Shown piece after piece: positions 26,607-34,852 of a DNA stretch of 64,000 nt. The position numbers and the translations under genes were made by a program. The stretch is from Pseudomonas sp. Marseille-Q3773 (lineage in GTDB: Bacteria; Pseudomonadota; Gammaproteobacteria; Pseudomonadales; Pseudomonadaceae). A model generated the notes under the pieces. The model was not told the origin of the DNA and did no database searches. It worked only from the letters and a program-made list of their open reading frames with translations. Location of the stretch: contig NZ_OU745390.1 in the NCBI RefSeq assembly GCF_916618955.1, positions 3,658,001 through 3,722,000 of the forward strand, written 5' to 3'. Numbering within the stretch: position 1 is the first letter of the stretch; each line of letters begins with the position of its first letter.

Positions 26607-26998
26607 GGGGCCGATTAGGATTCGACGCCGGTAGCGAAACTCTAGGTGCATGCCGAGTTGGTAACAGAACTCGTAAATCCACTGTTGCAACTTTCTATAG
26701 TTGCCAATGACGAAAACTACGAGGGCTACGCTCTCGCTGCGTAAGCAGCTGAGCCCGCTCTCCTGGTAGCTTCGGCTCCAGCAATCATCAGGGGATGCCT
26801 GTAAACCCGAAATGATTGTCATACAGAACAGGATCGTCGTGTAGCACGTTGGGGGCAAAGCGACTAAAACTTACCCAACTCGTCCAAAGCACCCTGCCCG
26901 TCGGGCGGCTGCGGATTAACTCAGTAGACACGGCTAAGCATGTAGTACCGACAGCGGAGTACTGGCGGACGGGGGTTCAAATCCCCCCGGCTCCACCA
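26607..26998 (+). ncRNA. ssrA: Transfer-messenger RNA (tmRNA)
   Basis: tmRNA rescues stalled ribosomes and tags the nascent peptide for proteolysis. The 5' end GGGGCCGATTAGGATTCGAC and the 3' end GGGGGTTCAAATCCCCCCGG with CTCCACCA form the tRNA-Ala-like half, with a G-U pair at the third acceptor position. The resume codon GCC is at 26703 and the tag frame stops with TAA at 26742-26744, encoding ANDENYEGYALAA, which keeps the ALAA degron. The 3' end is used as an attachment site by integrating elements, and a copy lies at 28515-28535. Confidence 0.97.
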
Positions 26999-27001
26999 AA
27001 T
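26981..27001 (+). repeat. att-like core at the 3' end of ssrA (left copy)
   Basis: 21 bp covering the T-arm end, acceptor stem and CCA of tmRNA. It matches 19 of 21 bases with 28515-28535, as expected for attL/attR of an element integrated in ssrA. Confidence 0.75.
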
Positions 27002-27015
27002 AATCCTTACAAATC

Positions 27016-27053
27016 AGGCACTTAGCGGTTATCGCAAGTGCCTTTTTTGTGCC
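27016..27053 (+). terminator. Terminator just after ssrA
   Basis: GGCACTT...AAGTGCC stem followed by TTTTTT. This is now the first terminator downstream of tmRNA and lies inside the inserted segment. Confidence 0.75.
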
Positions 27054-27140
27054 TGAAAGGGCCGTTTTGGCTCGGAAATGCCAGGTTAATGACAGCTTCA
27101 TCCGAAACCAGAACCAAATAAATCCTCGAATTCCAGGCAC

Positions 27141-27177
27141 AAAAAAGCCGCTGCTAGGTTGCCCCGCAGCGGCTTTT
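27141..27177 (-). terminator. Terminator of the two-gene unit
   Basis: Reverse strand AAAAGCCGCTGC...GCAGCGGCTTTTTT, a 12-bp stem with a U tract, placed 9 bp after the 41-aa gene. Confidence 0.8.
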
Positions 27178-27185
27178 CAGAGCGA

Positions 27186-27311
27186 TCAAGCGGCTTTCGA
27201 TACACCATCGGTTGGGAGCTGCTTATCTAGCTCCTTCAGGTGGCCGGCGATCTTGACGAACTCGGCCTGCATTTTCTTAATGGTGATACGGATCATCATC
27301 TCTTTGCTCAT
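27186..27311 (-). CDS. Small 41-residue protein of unknown function
   Basis: Begins MSKEMMIRITIKKMQAEFVK and ends with TDGVSKAA; Lys-rich, helical and probably cytoplasmic. Its ATG overlaps the stop of the 120-residue gene as ATGA (27308-27311), and a terminator follows directly, so it looks like a real, translationally coupled gene. No family recognised. Confidence 0.55.
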   Translation of the reverse strand: MSKEMMIRITIKKMQAEFVKIAGHLKELDKQLPTDGVSKAA

Positions 27312-27670
27312 AGGATAAAACTCCGGCTCTGCAGCGATTGTACCTGACGTTTAAGTTCGTCCTCGTTTTCGGCCTCGATCGCTTTAGCGATAGCCTCAAC
27401 GTGGTCTGTATATTCATGCGCTTTGGCCGATGTAAAAATGTCGTCACCGCCCGCGCCCAGCTCCTGAAGATCCTCAATCAGCTTGCAAATCACGCGCAAA
27501 CTGAAGGCAATTTCTCGAATCGATGGCGTACCCTCCTTCAGGGCAGCCAGAGAGAATACGTTGCATTTCGCGAGCACACGGTTAGCTACGTGCATCACGG
27601 CTTCAAGAGCCTCATCAACCGTTTCCGGCAACAGACCGCTGGGTAGGAATTCTGTCAAATGGTTCATTTC
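27308..27670 (-). CDS. Hypothetical protein, 120 residues
   Basis: Starts MNHLTEFLPSGLLPETVDEA. It is helical and acidic, with a central segment (RVICKLIEDLQELGAGGDD) and a charged C-terminal helix. It resembles the small helical DUF3077/DUF6124-type proteins common in Pseudomonas in size and composition, but I cannot assign it. First gene of a two-gene unit inside the ssrA element. An open extension of 16 codons upstream is less likely. No transmembrane segment or signal peptide. Confidence 0.6.
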   Translation of the reverse strand, partial: EMNHLTEFLPSGLLPETVDEALEAVMHVANRVLAKCNVFSLAALKEGTPSIREIAFSLRVICKLIEDLQELGAGGDDIFTSAKAHEYTDHVEAIAKAIEAENEDELKRQVQSLQSRSFIL

Positions 27671-28138
27671 ATAGCCTTGGTGAAATGCAGCTAGACACAG
27701 GCATGAAACGTTCGACAACCATTCCCTGGCCTGATTTGGGTCGGGAATTTTACCAGCGGTAAGAATACTGTCAATATGACACGTCGCCTCCTAGCCATCC
27801 ATGGCTGAACCTTTGGTCGGATTTCCGGTCCGGGTTGAACGTTTGTCTCACATCTCCTATGACAGTTGGTATAGCTAACGTTCACTTTTTTTCAAATCGA
27901 CGCCATAAATCTTCACAATTGGCCTCGGTTTCTTCGCGAATCGGAGCCTCCCATACCCCAAATCTATGGGCTTTAAACAGCTTTTTCAACACCCTTCTAG
28001 CGATTAGCCACTAACGTCTCACGCCGATGTTTGTGCTGAGTGGCCGTTACCATCTTGAGTTCTCCGGAGAGTATCGCACCTTCTGTCAAGGTTTCAGAGG
28101 GAGGCTAGTCCCCTTGGAGTCTGTCTGATCTAGACCGC

Positions 28139-28440
28139 TCATACAGTCGTATTCACGCTCGCATTGGCGGCCCGCTGTGCGGGGGCGGCGTCATAAGCTC
28201 TCGCCAACTCTCCAGCTCGAGCATCAGCCTGTGCGAGCAGTCGGAGAGCACCATCACAGCGCGGGGGCTGCAGGGCGCTTGATCAGCGGCAAGCCGACAA
28301 TGCAGCCTCCAGTTGCTTCACGTAACCGATCCGCGGTCGGCGCTCGGCCAACAGTGCCCTTCCTTCACATCTAGGCTGTCTGTCGTTCGCAGGCCGGCGG
28401 CCGCCGCTGCCTCACACTCTTGTCGTGCATTCCATGCGAA
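28139..28440 (-). pseudogene. Remnant of a phage lysis-type (DUF2514/Rz-like) gene
   Basis: Reverse-strand frames contain LLAQADARAGELARAYD near 28160-28240, which resembles the C-terminal part of DUF2514 proteins of Pseudomonas phages. Upstream, in other frames, are QECEAAAAAGLRTTD and VKQLEAALSACR followed by a stop, both Rz/DUF2514-like in style. The frames are broken, so the gene is dead. Family assignment is from memory and needs a profile search. Confidence 0.4.
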
Positions 28441-28514
28441 CAAATGCCGCCGGCTGGCTCTCGCGCCTAACTGTGTGTGATTCCTATACCAGCAGAATTG
28501 CCCGTGAGGTGCCG

Positions 28515-28535
28515 ATTCCCCCAGCTCCACCAAAT
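28515..28535 (+). repeat. att-like core (right copy)
   Basis: ATTCCCCCAGCTCCACCAAAT, a degenerate copy (19/21) of the tmRNA 3' end, immediately followed by a terminator at 28546-28570. Confidence 0.7.
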
Positions 28536-28545
28536 TCCAGAGAAG

Positions 28546-28570
28546 AAGACGCCCTAGGGCGTCTTTTTTT
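28546..28570 (+). terminator. Probable original ssrA terminator
   Basis: AAGACGCCCTAGGGCGTCTTTTTTT, a perfect 9-bp stem with T7. Its position 10 bp after the right att copy suggests it ended ssrA before the insertion. Confidence 0.8.
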
Positions 28571-28666
28571 GCCCGGATTTTTGCCCATGCACGCGGAAAA
28601 ATCGGATTTATCCCCTTCCTTGTAGGCCGTTTCCCAAAGATACTCCCAGCGCCTGTTTTCCGTTGC

Positions 28667-28815
28667 GGTCGTTATTTGAGGGTTTTAGGCTCGGTGGGTC
28701 GTTGCACATCAACGACCAGCTTTGACAGGCTGATAACGACCAAACACACGGTTTTGCCTATGGCAGCTGTGTGTGGGGCACCTCGTGTGCGCCGGTTTGG
28801 TCTTCACCGGTCTGT
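28667..28815. other. Structured intergenic element with nested inverted repeats
   Basis: GGTCGTTAT (28667-28675) pairs with ATAACGACC (28733-28741), enclosing a second perfect hairpin GGTCGTTG-CACAT-CAACGACC (28697-28717). Then follow CACAC / GTGTG with an inner TGCC-TAT-GGCA, a GCAC / GTGC hairpin, and CCGGT / ACCGG. I see no protein. I have a vague memory of this type of sequence upstream of small DUF3077-like genes in pseudomonads, which I cannot check. It may be a structured RNA or a mobile repeat. Confidence 0.45.
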
Positions 28816-29060
28816 CAACCCCGGTCAGAACGCGGCAACAAAACAAAAGGCGCTTTTTGCAACAATGGGAAGCCGATGCGATGCAACGGACCGTCGTTCA
28901 GCTTCAGCAGTGTGACGACGGCAACCTTGGCCCAGAGTTTCTGGTTGAGCAGGTAGGCCGTGCCCTCAAGAAGATACCCCTGCAGTACCAGGAGCAGACC
29001 GCTGCCCCACAGGGCCAGTAATGCGAGGGTGGCAATTTTCCTGGTTATTGCACTGGCGGA
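28815..29060 (-). pseudogene. Fragment of an integral membrane protein gene
   Basis: The reverse strand reads about 75 codons of membrane-protein-like sequence, including LALLALWGSGLLLVLQGYLL and LLNQKLWAKVAVVTLLKLN, ending at a TGA at 28815. No start codon or ribosome site exists: upstream lies the end of the TonB receptor gene. It resembles the middle of a four-helix membrane protein of unknown function, truncated at the edge of the ssrA-linked accessory region. Confidence 0.5.
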
Positions 29061-29104
29061 CGCCCGATATCCCGGCGTCGGGCCGGGATACGGTGCCCTC
29101 AGCC

Positions 29105-31498
29105 TTACCAGCTATAACTCAGCTTGGCCGTCACCTCTCGCCCCGGGTTGTAGTAGTTCGCTGTGCCTGAGCCCACCACATGCTGCTCGTCAAACAGGTT
29201 GCTGACGTTAAGCGCCAGGTCAGTTCCCTTGGCGATCTGGTAATTCAGCGCAGCATCGAACAACGTAGTGCCATCGCTCTTCCTGGTGTTGGCCGCATCC
29301 ATGTAATAAGCCCCCACATAACGCGCCCCGAGGCCAACGCTCACGTCGGTACCTGGAATGCTGTAGTAGCCCCACAGGGAACCCGAGTGCTTCGGCGCCG
29401 TGGCGAATTCATTGCCCTTGAGCGAAGACCCGTCATACAACGCCCCGCGCAGCACCTCGGACTGCATGTACGAGTAGGCGCCAATCACGCTGAAGTCCTG
29501 GGTAATCTGCGCCTTGGCTTCCAGGTCCAGGCCGCGCACGCGAGATTCACCCACCGTCTGTTGCTCGATGATGCCGCTGGGCAGTACCACGGCGATGGTG
29601 ACGTTCTCCTGGGTGAGGTCGTACACCGCCGCCGAGAACAACGCGTCCATCCCCATCGGCGAATACTTCACGCCCACTTCGTACTGCTTGCCCGTTTGCG
29701 GTGTAACGCCAACCTGTGGCGGCGATACGGATTCGACCATGCTCACATAGGTCGAAACCTCGTCGTTGACGATGTAGGTCAGCGCAGCCCGGTAGGAGGT
29801 TTCCGAGAAGTTGTCCTTCTCTTCCTGGACACCACCGACGTATTCCTTGCTCGACAGGTCCATAGAGTCATTGCGCACGCCGGCGGTGGCGATCACGCGG
29901 TCGTAGAACGACAGGTTCTGCTGCAGGAAAACCGCCTTGGTAGTGGCGTCGTTCTTCTGCCGGGTATAGGGCGTGAGGCCGCCCGGTACGCCGGTGAATA
30001 CCGGGTTGGCAATGTCGATGGAAGGCGCCAGGCCGTAGATCGAGCTTTGTCTGGTAGTTGAATCCAGATACTCGACACCGACCAACGTGCTGCTGTCGAC
30101 ATGCTCGAACTGCGCATCGTATTGCAGCATCAGGTTACCGTTGAGCTGGTCCGCATCGCTGTCGGTGCCGAACACGTAGCGCGGGATGACGGTGCCAACC
30201 CGCGACGGACTGTCGCTCAGGTAGGCGTAGCCGAAGTCATCGGTCAACTCGCTGTAGCGCAGGTTGCTGCGCAGCACAAAACCATTGTCGAAGTCGTGGG
30301 TGATGTTGCCGCTGAGGCTGGTGCGCTCCACGTCATGGAAGTTGTAGCCTGGCTCACCATAGAAATCGCTGCGGTCGTATTCCTTGTCCAGCGGATAGCC
30401 ACCGCTGTTCGGCGAACTGTTGGTTTTCAGGTAGTCCACGATCATCGTGGCCGAGGTGTAGTCCGTAGGCGCCCAGGTCAGGCCGCCCATGACGAAGCGG
30501 TTGTCGTCCTGGGAGTGGTCATACTCACGGTCGCTGTTCTGCATCTTGGCGGTGAAGCGGCCGGCCAAGGTCTTTTCCTCGTTCAGCGCATCGCCGACAT
30601 CGATGCCGGTTTCGGCATGGTCGAACGAGCCGTACGTCACGTAGCCCTGGCCAAACTGCTCGAAGCGCGGCTGCTTGCTGACGAAGTTGACCGAGCCGCC
30701 CGGGTCTGCCGGGCCAAACAGGGTGGAGTTGGCGCCGCGCAATACCTCGATGCGCTCGTAAGCGTACGGGTCTTCCCGCACACCCCGCATCGAGCTCAGG
30801 GTCAGGCCGTCACGGTAGGTGGTGGCCTGGAAGCCACGGATCAGAAAGTAGTCGTTGCGGTCGTCCGAACCGTAGTAGTCGCTGACCACGCCCGGCGTAT
30901 ATTGCAGCGCTTCTTCCGTGGTGCTGACGCTGCGCTGTTGCATTTCCTTGCTGGTCACCACAGACACGGAAGCGGGCGTATTGAGGATGCTGGTGGCCAC
31001 CTTGCCGCCCACCCACAGCTCCTTGGCGACCACCGAGTTGCTGTCATCGTCGGCGCTGGCCTTCACCTTGGCGTTGATGATGACCGGTGCCAGGCGGTAG
31101 TCCTCGCTGGCGCCAAGCTCCAGCGGGCCGGCAGGCGCGGGTTGTGGTGCCACGAAATAGGCGCCCGGTCCTTGTTGCTCCGCCTGAAGCTGGGTGCCCT
31201 GTAGCAGTGACGAGAGTGCAGCCGAGGTGCCCAGCGTCCCCTGCACCCCAGCAGTGCTGCGGTTGGCCACGGCTTGTGCATCGAAGGACAGGCTGACACC
31301 TGCCTGGCGGGCGAAGCGGTCAAGCGCTGGCGCCAGCGGGCCAGCAGGGATATTCCACTGCTGTAGCTGGCTGTCGGGCTCGGACGTTGCGGATTGCGCC
31401 AGCGCAGGTAGCGCACAATTGCTGACAACCAGGCCCAGGAAAACACCGTGCAAAACGCGGCTCAAGGGATGGCGCTGTGGAACCGGGGTCGAACTCAT
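29105..31498 (-). CDS. TonB-dependent siderophore receptor with signalling domain
   Basis: A 797-residue outer-membrane receptor for a ferric siderophore. Signal peptide to about residue 35 (LPALAQS). STN secretin/TonB signalling domain at about 55-115 (QQWNIPAGPLAPALDRFARQ). A plug domain (about 150-260, with ATSILNTPASVSVVTSKEMQ and EVLRGANSTLFGPADPGGSV) and a 22-strand barrel follow, ending in the aromatic KLSYSW. The STN domain is typical of receptors that signal to an ECF sigma/anti-sigma pair, yet none is adjacent. FpvA/FoxA/ferrichrome-type; the exact siderophore cannot be told. Confidence 0.92.
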   Translation of the reverse strand: MSSTPVPQRHPLSRVLHGVFLGLVVSNCALPALAQSATSEPDSQLQQWNIPAGPLAPALDRFARQAGVSLSFDAQAVANRSTAGVQGTLGTSAALSSLLQGTQLQAEQQGPGAYFVAPQPAPAGPLELGASEDYRLAPVIINAKVKASADDDSNSVVAKELWVGGKVATSILNTPASVSVVTSKEMQQRSVSTTEEALQYTPGVVSDYYGSDDRNDYFLIRGFQATTYRDGLTLSSMRGVREDPYAYERIEVLRGANSTLFGPADPGGSVNFVSKQPRFEQFGQGYVTYGSFDHAETGIDVGDALNEEKTLAGRFTAKMQNSDREYDHSQDDNRFVMGGLTWAPTDYTSATMIVDYLKTNSSPNSGGYPLDKEYDRSDFYGEPGYNFHDVERTSLSGNITHDFDNGFVLRSNLRYSELTDDFGYAYLSDSPSRVGTVIPRYVFGTDSDADQLNGNLMLQYDAQFEHVDSSTLVGVEYLDSTTRQSSIYGLAPSIDIANPVFTGVPGGLTPYTRQKNDATTKAVFLQQNLSFYDRVIATAGVRNDSMDLSSKEYVGGVQEEKDNFSETSYRAALTYIVNDEVSTYVSMVESVSPPQVGVTPQTGKQYEVGVKYSPMGMDALFSAAVYDLTQENVTIAVVLPSGIIEQQTVGESRVRGLDLEAKAQITQDFSVIGAYSYMQSEVLRGALYDGSSLKGNEFATAPKHSGSLWGYYSIPGTDVSVGLGARYVGAYYMDAANTRKSDGTTLFDAALNYQIAKGTDLALNVSNLFDEQHVVGSGTANYYNPGREVTAKLSYSW

Positions 31499-31564
31499 TT
31501 TCTCGCTCCGTAGAGGGATCGGCAGACTGGCCTGTATTCCGGCCTTCCCTACATGCCGAACGAG

Positions 31565-31583
31565 AATGAGAAATCACCTCATT
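31565..31583. promoter_or_regulatory. Possible Fur-type operator
   Basis: A 19-bp inverted repeat with arms AATGAG and CTCATT, preceded by GAGAAT, about 70 bp upstream of the TonB receptor start. It resembles the arms of a Fur box but the centre is off consensus. Confidence 0.35.
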
Positions 31584-31635
31584 TATTTTAAAGATTGTCT
31601 CGCCTGCGGTAAGACTTTTTGGTGGCGGCAAACCT

Positions 31636-31670
31636 GAAAAAACAAAGGGCACCCTCCACTGGTGCCCTTT
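31636..31670 (-). terminator. Terminator of the permease gene
   Basis: Reverse strand AAAGGGCACC / GGTGCCCTTT stem followed by TGTTTTTTC, located 24 bp after the permease stop. Confidence 0.85.
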
Positions 31671-31693
31671 GCCTTACCGCCAGGTGAACCCAA

Positions 31694-33085
31694 TCACCCC
31701 ATCGAACGCACCCCTACGGGTTGCGCATGGCCTCGCGAAGTGACGATCCCAAGGAAGGAAATCACGATTGCCAGGACCAACGTCGAGCTGACTCCCGCCC
31801 GGTGTTCAGGCGTAAACATCATCACTGCCAGTGCCCCGCCAATGAACAGGATCACCGCCCAGGTCAGGTACGGGAACAGCCACATGCGGAACTTCAGTTC
31901 GGTGTTCTCGCGCTCCAGGCGGCGGCGCATGCGCAGCTGGGAGAAGGCGATGACCAGGTACACCAGCAAGGCGATGGCACCAGAGCTGGCCAGCAGGAAC
32001 TCGAACACGCCCTTCGGCGCGAAGTAGTTGAGGACGGCGATGGCCGCGCCGATCAGGGTGCTGCCGAACACTGCGGCACGCGGTACGCCGACCTTGGAGG
32101 TCTTGTTGAGCATGGCCGGCGCGTCACCACGCTTGGCCAGCGAATACATCATCCGCGAGGCAATGTAGATCGACGAGTTCATGCAGCTGGTCACCGCCAC
32201 CAGTACCACCAGGTCGACCATGAAGGCCGCGTTGGGGATGTTCATGATCTCCAGCGCACGCTGGTACGAGCCCACCACGGCCAGTTGCGGGTCGTTCCAC
32301 GGCACCACCGAAATGATCACGAAGATCGACAGGATGTAGAAAGTGCTGATGCGCCAGATCACCGAGCGGGTGGCCTTGGCGATGTTGCGCGACGGGTCGC
32401 TGGACTCGGAGGCGGCGATGGTCACCGCCTCGGTACCGATGAAGCTGAACATCACAGTGATGAACGCACCGACCACCGCCGACCAGCCCTTCGGTGCGAA
32501 GCCGCCATGCTCGGCCATCAGGCTGCTCAGGCCGCTGACTTCGCGGTTGGGCAACCAGCCCATCAGCGCAGCGAAACCCAGGCCGATGAAGCCGAGAATG
32601 GCGGTGACCTTGAGGATCGCGAACCAGAACTCGAACTCGCCGTACTTGGCCACGCTGAACAGGTTGGTGCCGGCCAGCAGCAGCACCGAGGCCAGGGCGA
32701 AGATCCAGCTGTCCACCTGCGGGAACCAGGCATTCAGTACATGCCCGGCGGCCAGCGCTTCGATGGGGATCACCAGGACCCAGAACCACCAGTACAGCCA
32801 GCCGATGGTATAGCCAGCCCAGCGGCCGATGGCCTGGTCGGCATAGGTCGAAAACGAACCGGTGTCAGGGTGTGCAACGGCCATTTCGCCGAGCATGCGC
32901 ATGACCAGCACCACCAGGGCACCGGCCACGAAATAGGAGAGTATGGTAGCTGGCCCGGCTGCCGCGATGGCATGGCCAGAGCCGACGAAAAGTCCGGCGC
33001 CGATGATGCCGGCAATGGACAGCATCGTTACATGACGAGGCTTGAAACCTTGGGCAAGGTTGCCATCAGATCCCACGGTGTTCAT
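31694..33085 (-). CDS. AAT-family amino acid permease (GABA permease-like)
   Basis: A 463-residue APC-superfamily transporter with 12 membrane helices and the signature HVTMLSIAGIIGAGLFVGSG in helix 1. The conserved SFSTYADQAIGRWAG and SFIGTEAVTIAASES blocks follow. Closest in feel to E. coli GabP (4-aminobutyrate:H+ symporter), but substrate cannot be told from sequence alone and no GABA enzymes are adjacent. Single-gene unit with its own terminator. Confidence 0.85.
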   Translation of the reverse strand: MNTVGSDGNLAQGFKPRHVTMLSIAGIIGAGLFVGSGHAIAAAGPATILSYFVAGALVVLVMRMLGEMAVAHPDTGSFSTYADQAIGRWAGYTIGWLYWWFWVLVIPIEALAAGHVLNAWFPQVDSWIFALASVLLLAGTNLFSVAKYGEFEFWFAILKVTAILGFIGLGFAALMGWLPNREVSGLSSLMAEHGGFAPKGWSAVVGAFITVMFSFIGTEAVTIAASESSDPSRNIAKATRSVIWRISTFYILSIFVIISVVPWNDPQLAVVGSYQRALEIMNIPNAAFMVDLVVLVAVTSCMNSSIYIASRMMYSLAKRGDAPAMLNKTSKVGVPRAAVFGSTLIGAAIAVLNYFAPKGVFEFLLASSGAIALLVYLVIAFSQLRMRRRLERENTELKFRMWLFPYLTWAVILFIGGALAVMMFTPEHRAGVSSTLVLAIVISFLGIVTSRGHAQPVGVRSMG

Positions 33086-33423
33086 TGATGTTGTTCTCTT
33101 TTTGCTGACACAAGGAAGGACGGGCAGGCGTAGGCGAAAATATCTCCTTTGAAATCAATGAGTCGACACATTACTCGCGCACTGTTGTTGATATTTGGCA
33201 CGCGTCACAGAGCAGGTGTCCGCATAGGTCGGGGTTCATTTAAGCCGCGCGGGGCTGTGGGAAATTACACGAGAACGCCCCGGAACTGTTCGATCACGAC
33301 AGGCCGTTTTCACCGGCGGCGGATTTTGCCAATGGCGTGTCCGCTGGCGACAACGGCCAATCCGCGGCTTTTGTTGTTTCATCTGGATGTGTGCTGCCTG
33401 GGCCGGCTACGTTCAGCTTCAAC
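33086..33423. other. Intergenic region without a recognisable gene
   Basis: 338 bp between the permease start and the gudD terminator. It should hold the permease promoter (an A/T-rich stretch at about 33150-33200), but I find no convincing gene, repeat or operator. Confidence 0.5.
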
Positions 33424-33447
33424 AAAAAAGCCCCGGTTTACCGGGGC
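33424..33447 (-). terminator. Terminator of the glucarate operon
   Basis: Reverse strand GCCCCGG-TAAA-CCGGGGC followed by TTTTTTG, 31 bp after the gudD stop. Confidence 0.88.
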
Positions 33448-33477
33448 CCCATTCGCTACATATGGCCTGTACCTGCC

Positions 33478-34833
33478 TCAGCGCACCAGGCACGGCCGCT
33501 TGTTATCAAAGCGCCAGCCAGGAATCAGGAACTGCATCGCCACGCTGTCATCGCGCGCGCCCAGGCCCATGTTGCGGTAGCACTCATGGGCCTTGGCCAA
33601 TTGCGCTTCATCCAGCTCCACGCCCAGCCCCGGCCGCACCGGCACGCGCACATGGCCATCGACGATGCGCAGTGGCTCGCGGGTCAGGCGCTGGCCGTCC
33701 TGCCAGATCCAGTGCGTGTCGATTGCGGTGATCTCGCCCGGCGCCGCCGCCGCCACCTGGGTGAACATCGCCAGCGAAATATCGAAGTGGTTGTTGGAGT
33801 GCGAACCCCAGGTCAGCCCCCAGTCGTTGCACATCTGCGCCACCCGTACCGAGCCCTGCATGGTCCAGAAATGCGGGTCGGCCAATGGAATGTCGACCGC
33901 CTGCGACTGGATCGCATGGCCCATCTGCCGCCAGTCGGTGGCGATCATGTTGGTGGCCGTGGGCAAGCCGGTAGCGCGGCGGAACTCGGCCATCACCTCA
34001 CGGCCCGAATAACCGTCCTCGGCACCACACGGGTCCTCGGCGTAAGCCAGCACAGCGTGCTTGTCGCGGCACAGGGCAATGGCCTGCTGCAACGACCAGG
34101 CGCCGTTCGGGTCGAGGGTGATGCGCGCTTGCGGGAAGCGTTCGGCCAGGGCCGTCACCGCTTCCATTTCCTCCTCGCCACGCAGCACCCCGCCCTTGAG
34201 CTTGAAGTCGCTGAAGCCGTAGCGCGCCTCGGCGGCCTCGGCCAGGCGTACCACTGCGTCGGGGGTCAGTGCTGTTTCGTGGCGCAGGCGAAACCAGTCA
34301 TCCTCGCTGTCGGCTTCGTTGCGGTAGGCCAGGTTGGTCTGCCGGCGGTCACCGATATAGAACAGATAACCGAGCATCTTCACCGCGTCGCGTTGCTGCC
34401 CTTCGCCCAGCAGTGCAGCCATCGGCACGTTCAGGTGCTGGCCGAGCAGGTCGAGCAGCGCCGACTCCATGGCTGTCACCGCATGCACGGTAATGCGCAG
34501 GTCGAAGGTCTGCAGGCCACGCCCGCCCGAATCGCGGCCAGCGAAGGTCTGGCGCATGGTATTGAGCACGCGCTGGTAATGGCCGATCGGCTGGCCGAGC
34601 ACCAGGCTGCGGGCGTCTTCCAGGGTCTGGCGAATCTTCTCGCCACCGGGCACTTCGCCCAGGCCGGTATTGCCAGCGCTGTCGCGCAACACCACCACGT
34701 TGCGGGTGAAGAACGGGCCATGCGCGCCACTGAGGTTGAGCAGCATGCTGTCATGGCCGGCGACGGGGACGACGCGCAGGTCGGTGACCACCGGGGTGTC
34801 GGTGTGGGTGGCGGGGGTTGTCTGCAGGTTCAT
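33478..34833 (-). CDS. gudD: Glucarate dehydratase
   Basis: GudD dehydrates D-glucarate to 5-keto-4-deoxyglucarate. The 451-residue enolase-superfamily enzyme has the family N-terminus ([20 protein letters not shown]) and the Lys catalytic motif [13 protein letters not shown]. The metal-binding region is [11 protein letters not shown] / AEDPCG, and the catalytic His region is [13 protein letters not shown]. The start is the ATG at 34833; the open extension upstream overlaps the transporter gene. It follows the MFS transporter by 19 bp. Confidence 0.94.
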   Translation of the reverse strand: MNLQTTPATHTDTPVVTDLRVVPVAGHDSMLLNLSGAHGPFFTRNVVVLRDSAGNTGLGEVPGGEKIRQTLEDARSLVLGQPIGHYQRVLNTMRQTFAGRDSGGRGLQTFDLRITVHAVTAMESALLDLLGQHLNVPMAALLGEGQQRDAVKMLGYLFYIGDRRQTNLAYRNEADSEDDWFRLRHETALTPDAVVRLAEAAEARYGFSDFKLKGGVLRGEEEMEAVTALAERFPQARITLDPNGAWSLQQAIALCRDKHAVLAYAEDPCGAEDGYSGREVMAEFRRATGLPTATNMIATDWRQMGHAIQSQAVDIPLADPHFWTMQGSVRVAQMCNDWGLTWGSHSNNHFDISLAMFTQVAAAAPGEITAIDTHWIWQDGQRLTREPLRIVDGHVRVPVRPGLGVELDEAQLAKAHECYRNMGLGARDDSVAMQFLIPGWRFDNKRPCLVR

Positions 34834-34852
34834 GGTTGTTGTCTCGCAGTCA

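Larger units (their letters stand above)
26981..28535. mobile_element. Eroded integrated element in the ssrA attachment site
   Basis: About 1.55 kb bounded by the two 21-bp att-like copies. It contains a two-gene unit (27186-27670), a phage lysis-type gene fragment (28139-28440) and otherwise no recognisable gene. No integrase remains. The region has lower G+C than the flanks. The interval 27671-28138 has one short open frame (see rejected items) and nothing else I can support. Confidence 0.65.

Noticed and set aside
27882-27992. A 36-codon reverse frame (VLKKLFKAHRFGVWEA at its start)
   Set aside because: Looks somewhat protein-like but has only GTG/TTG starts with wrongly spaced AGAAGG and no recognised family; too weak to annotate.
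28177-28374. A 65-codon forward frame in the ssrA element
   Set aside because: No ribosome site and opposite to the lysis-gene-like remnant; treated as a chance frame.
31560-31600. PvdS-type iron-starvation promoter (TAAAT...CGT) before the TonB receptor
   Set aside because: The spacing is 18 bp rather than the expected 16, so the match is not good enough.
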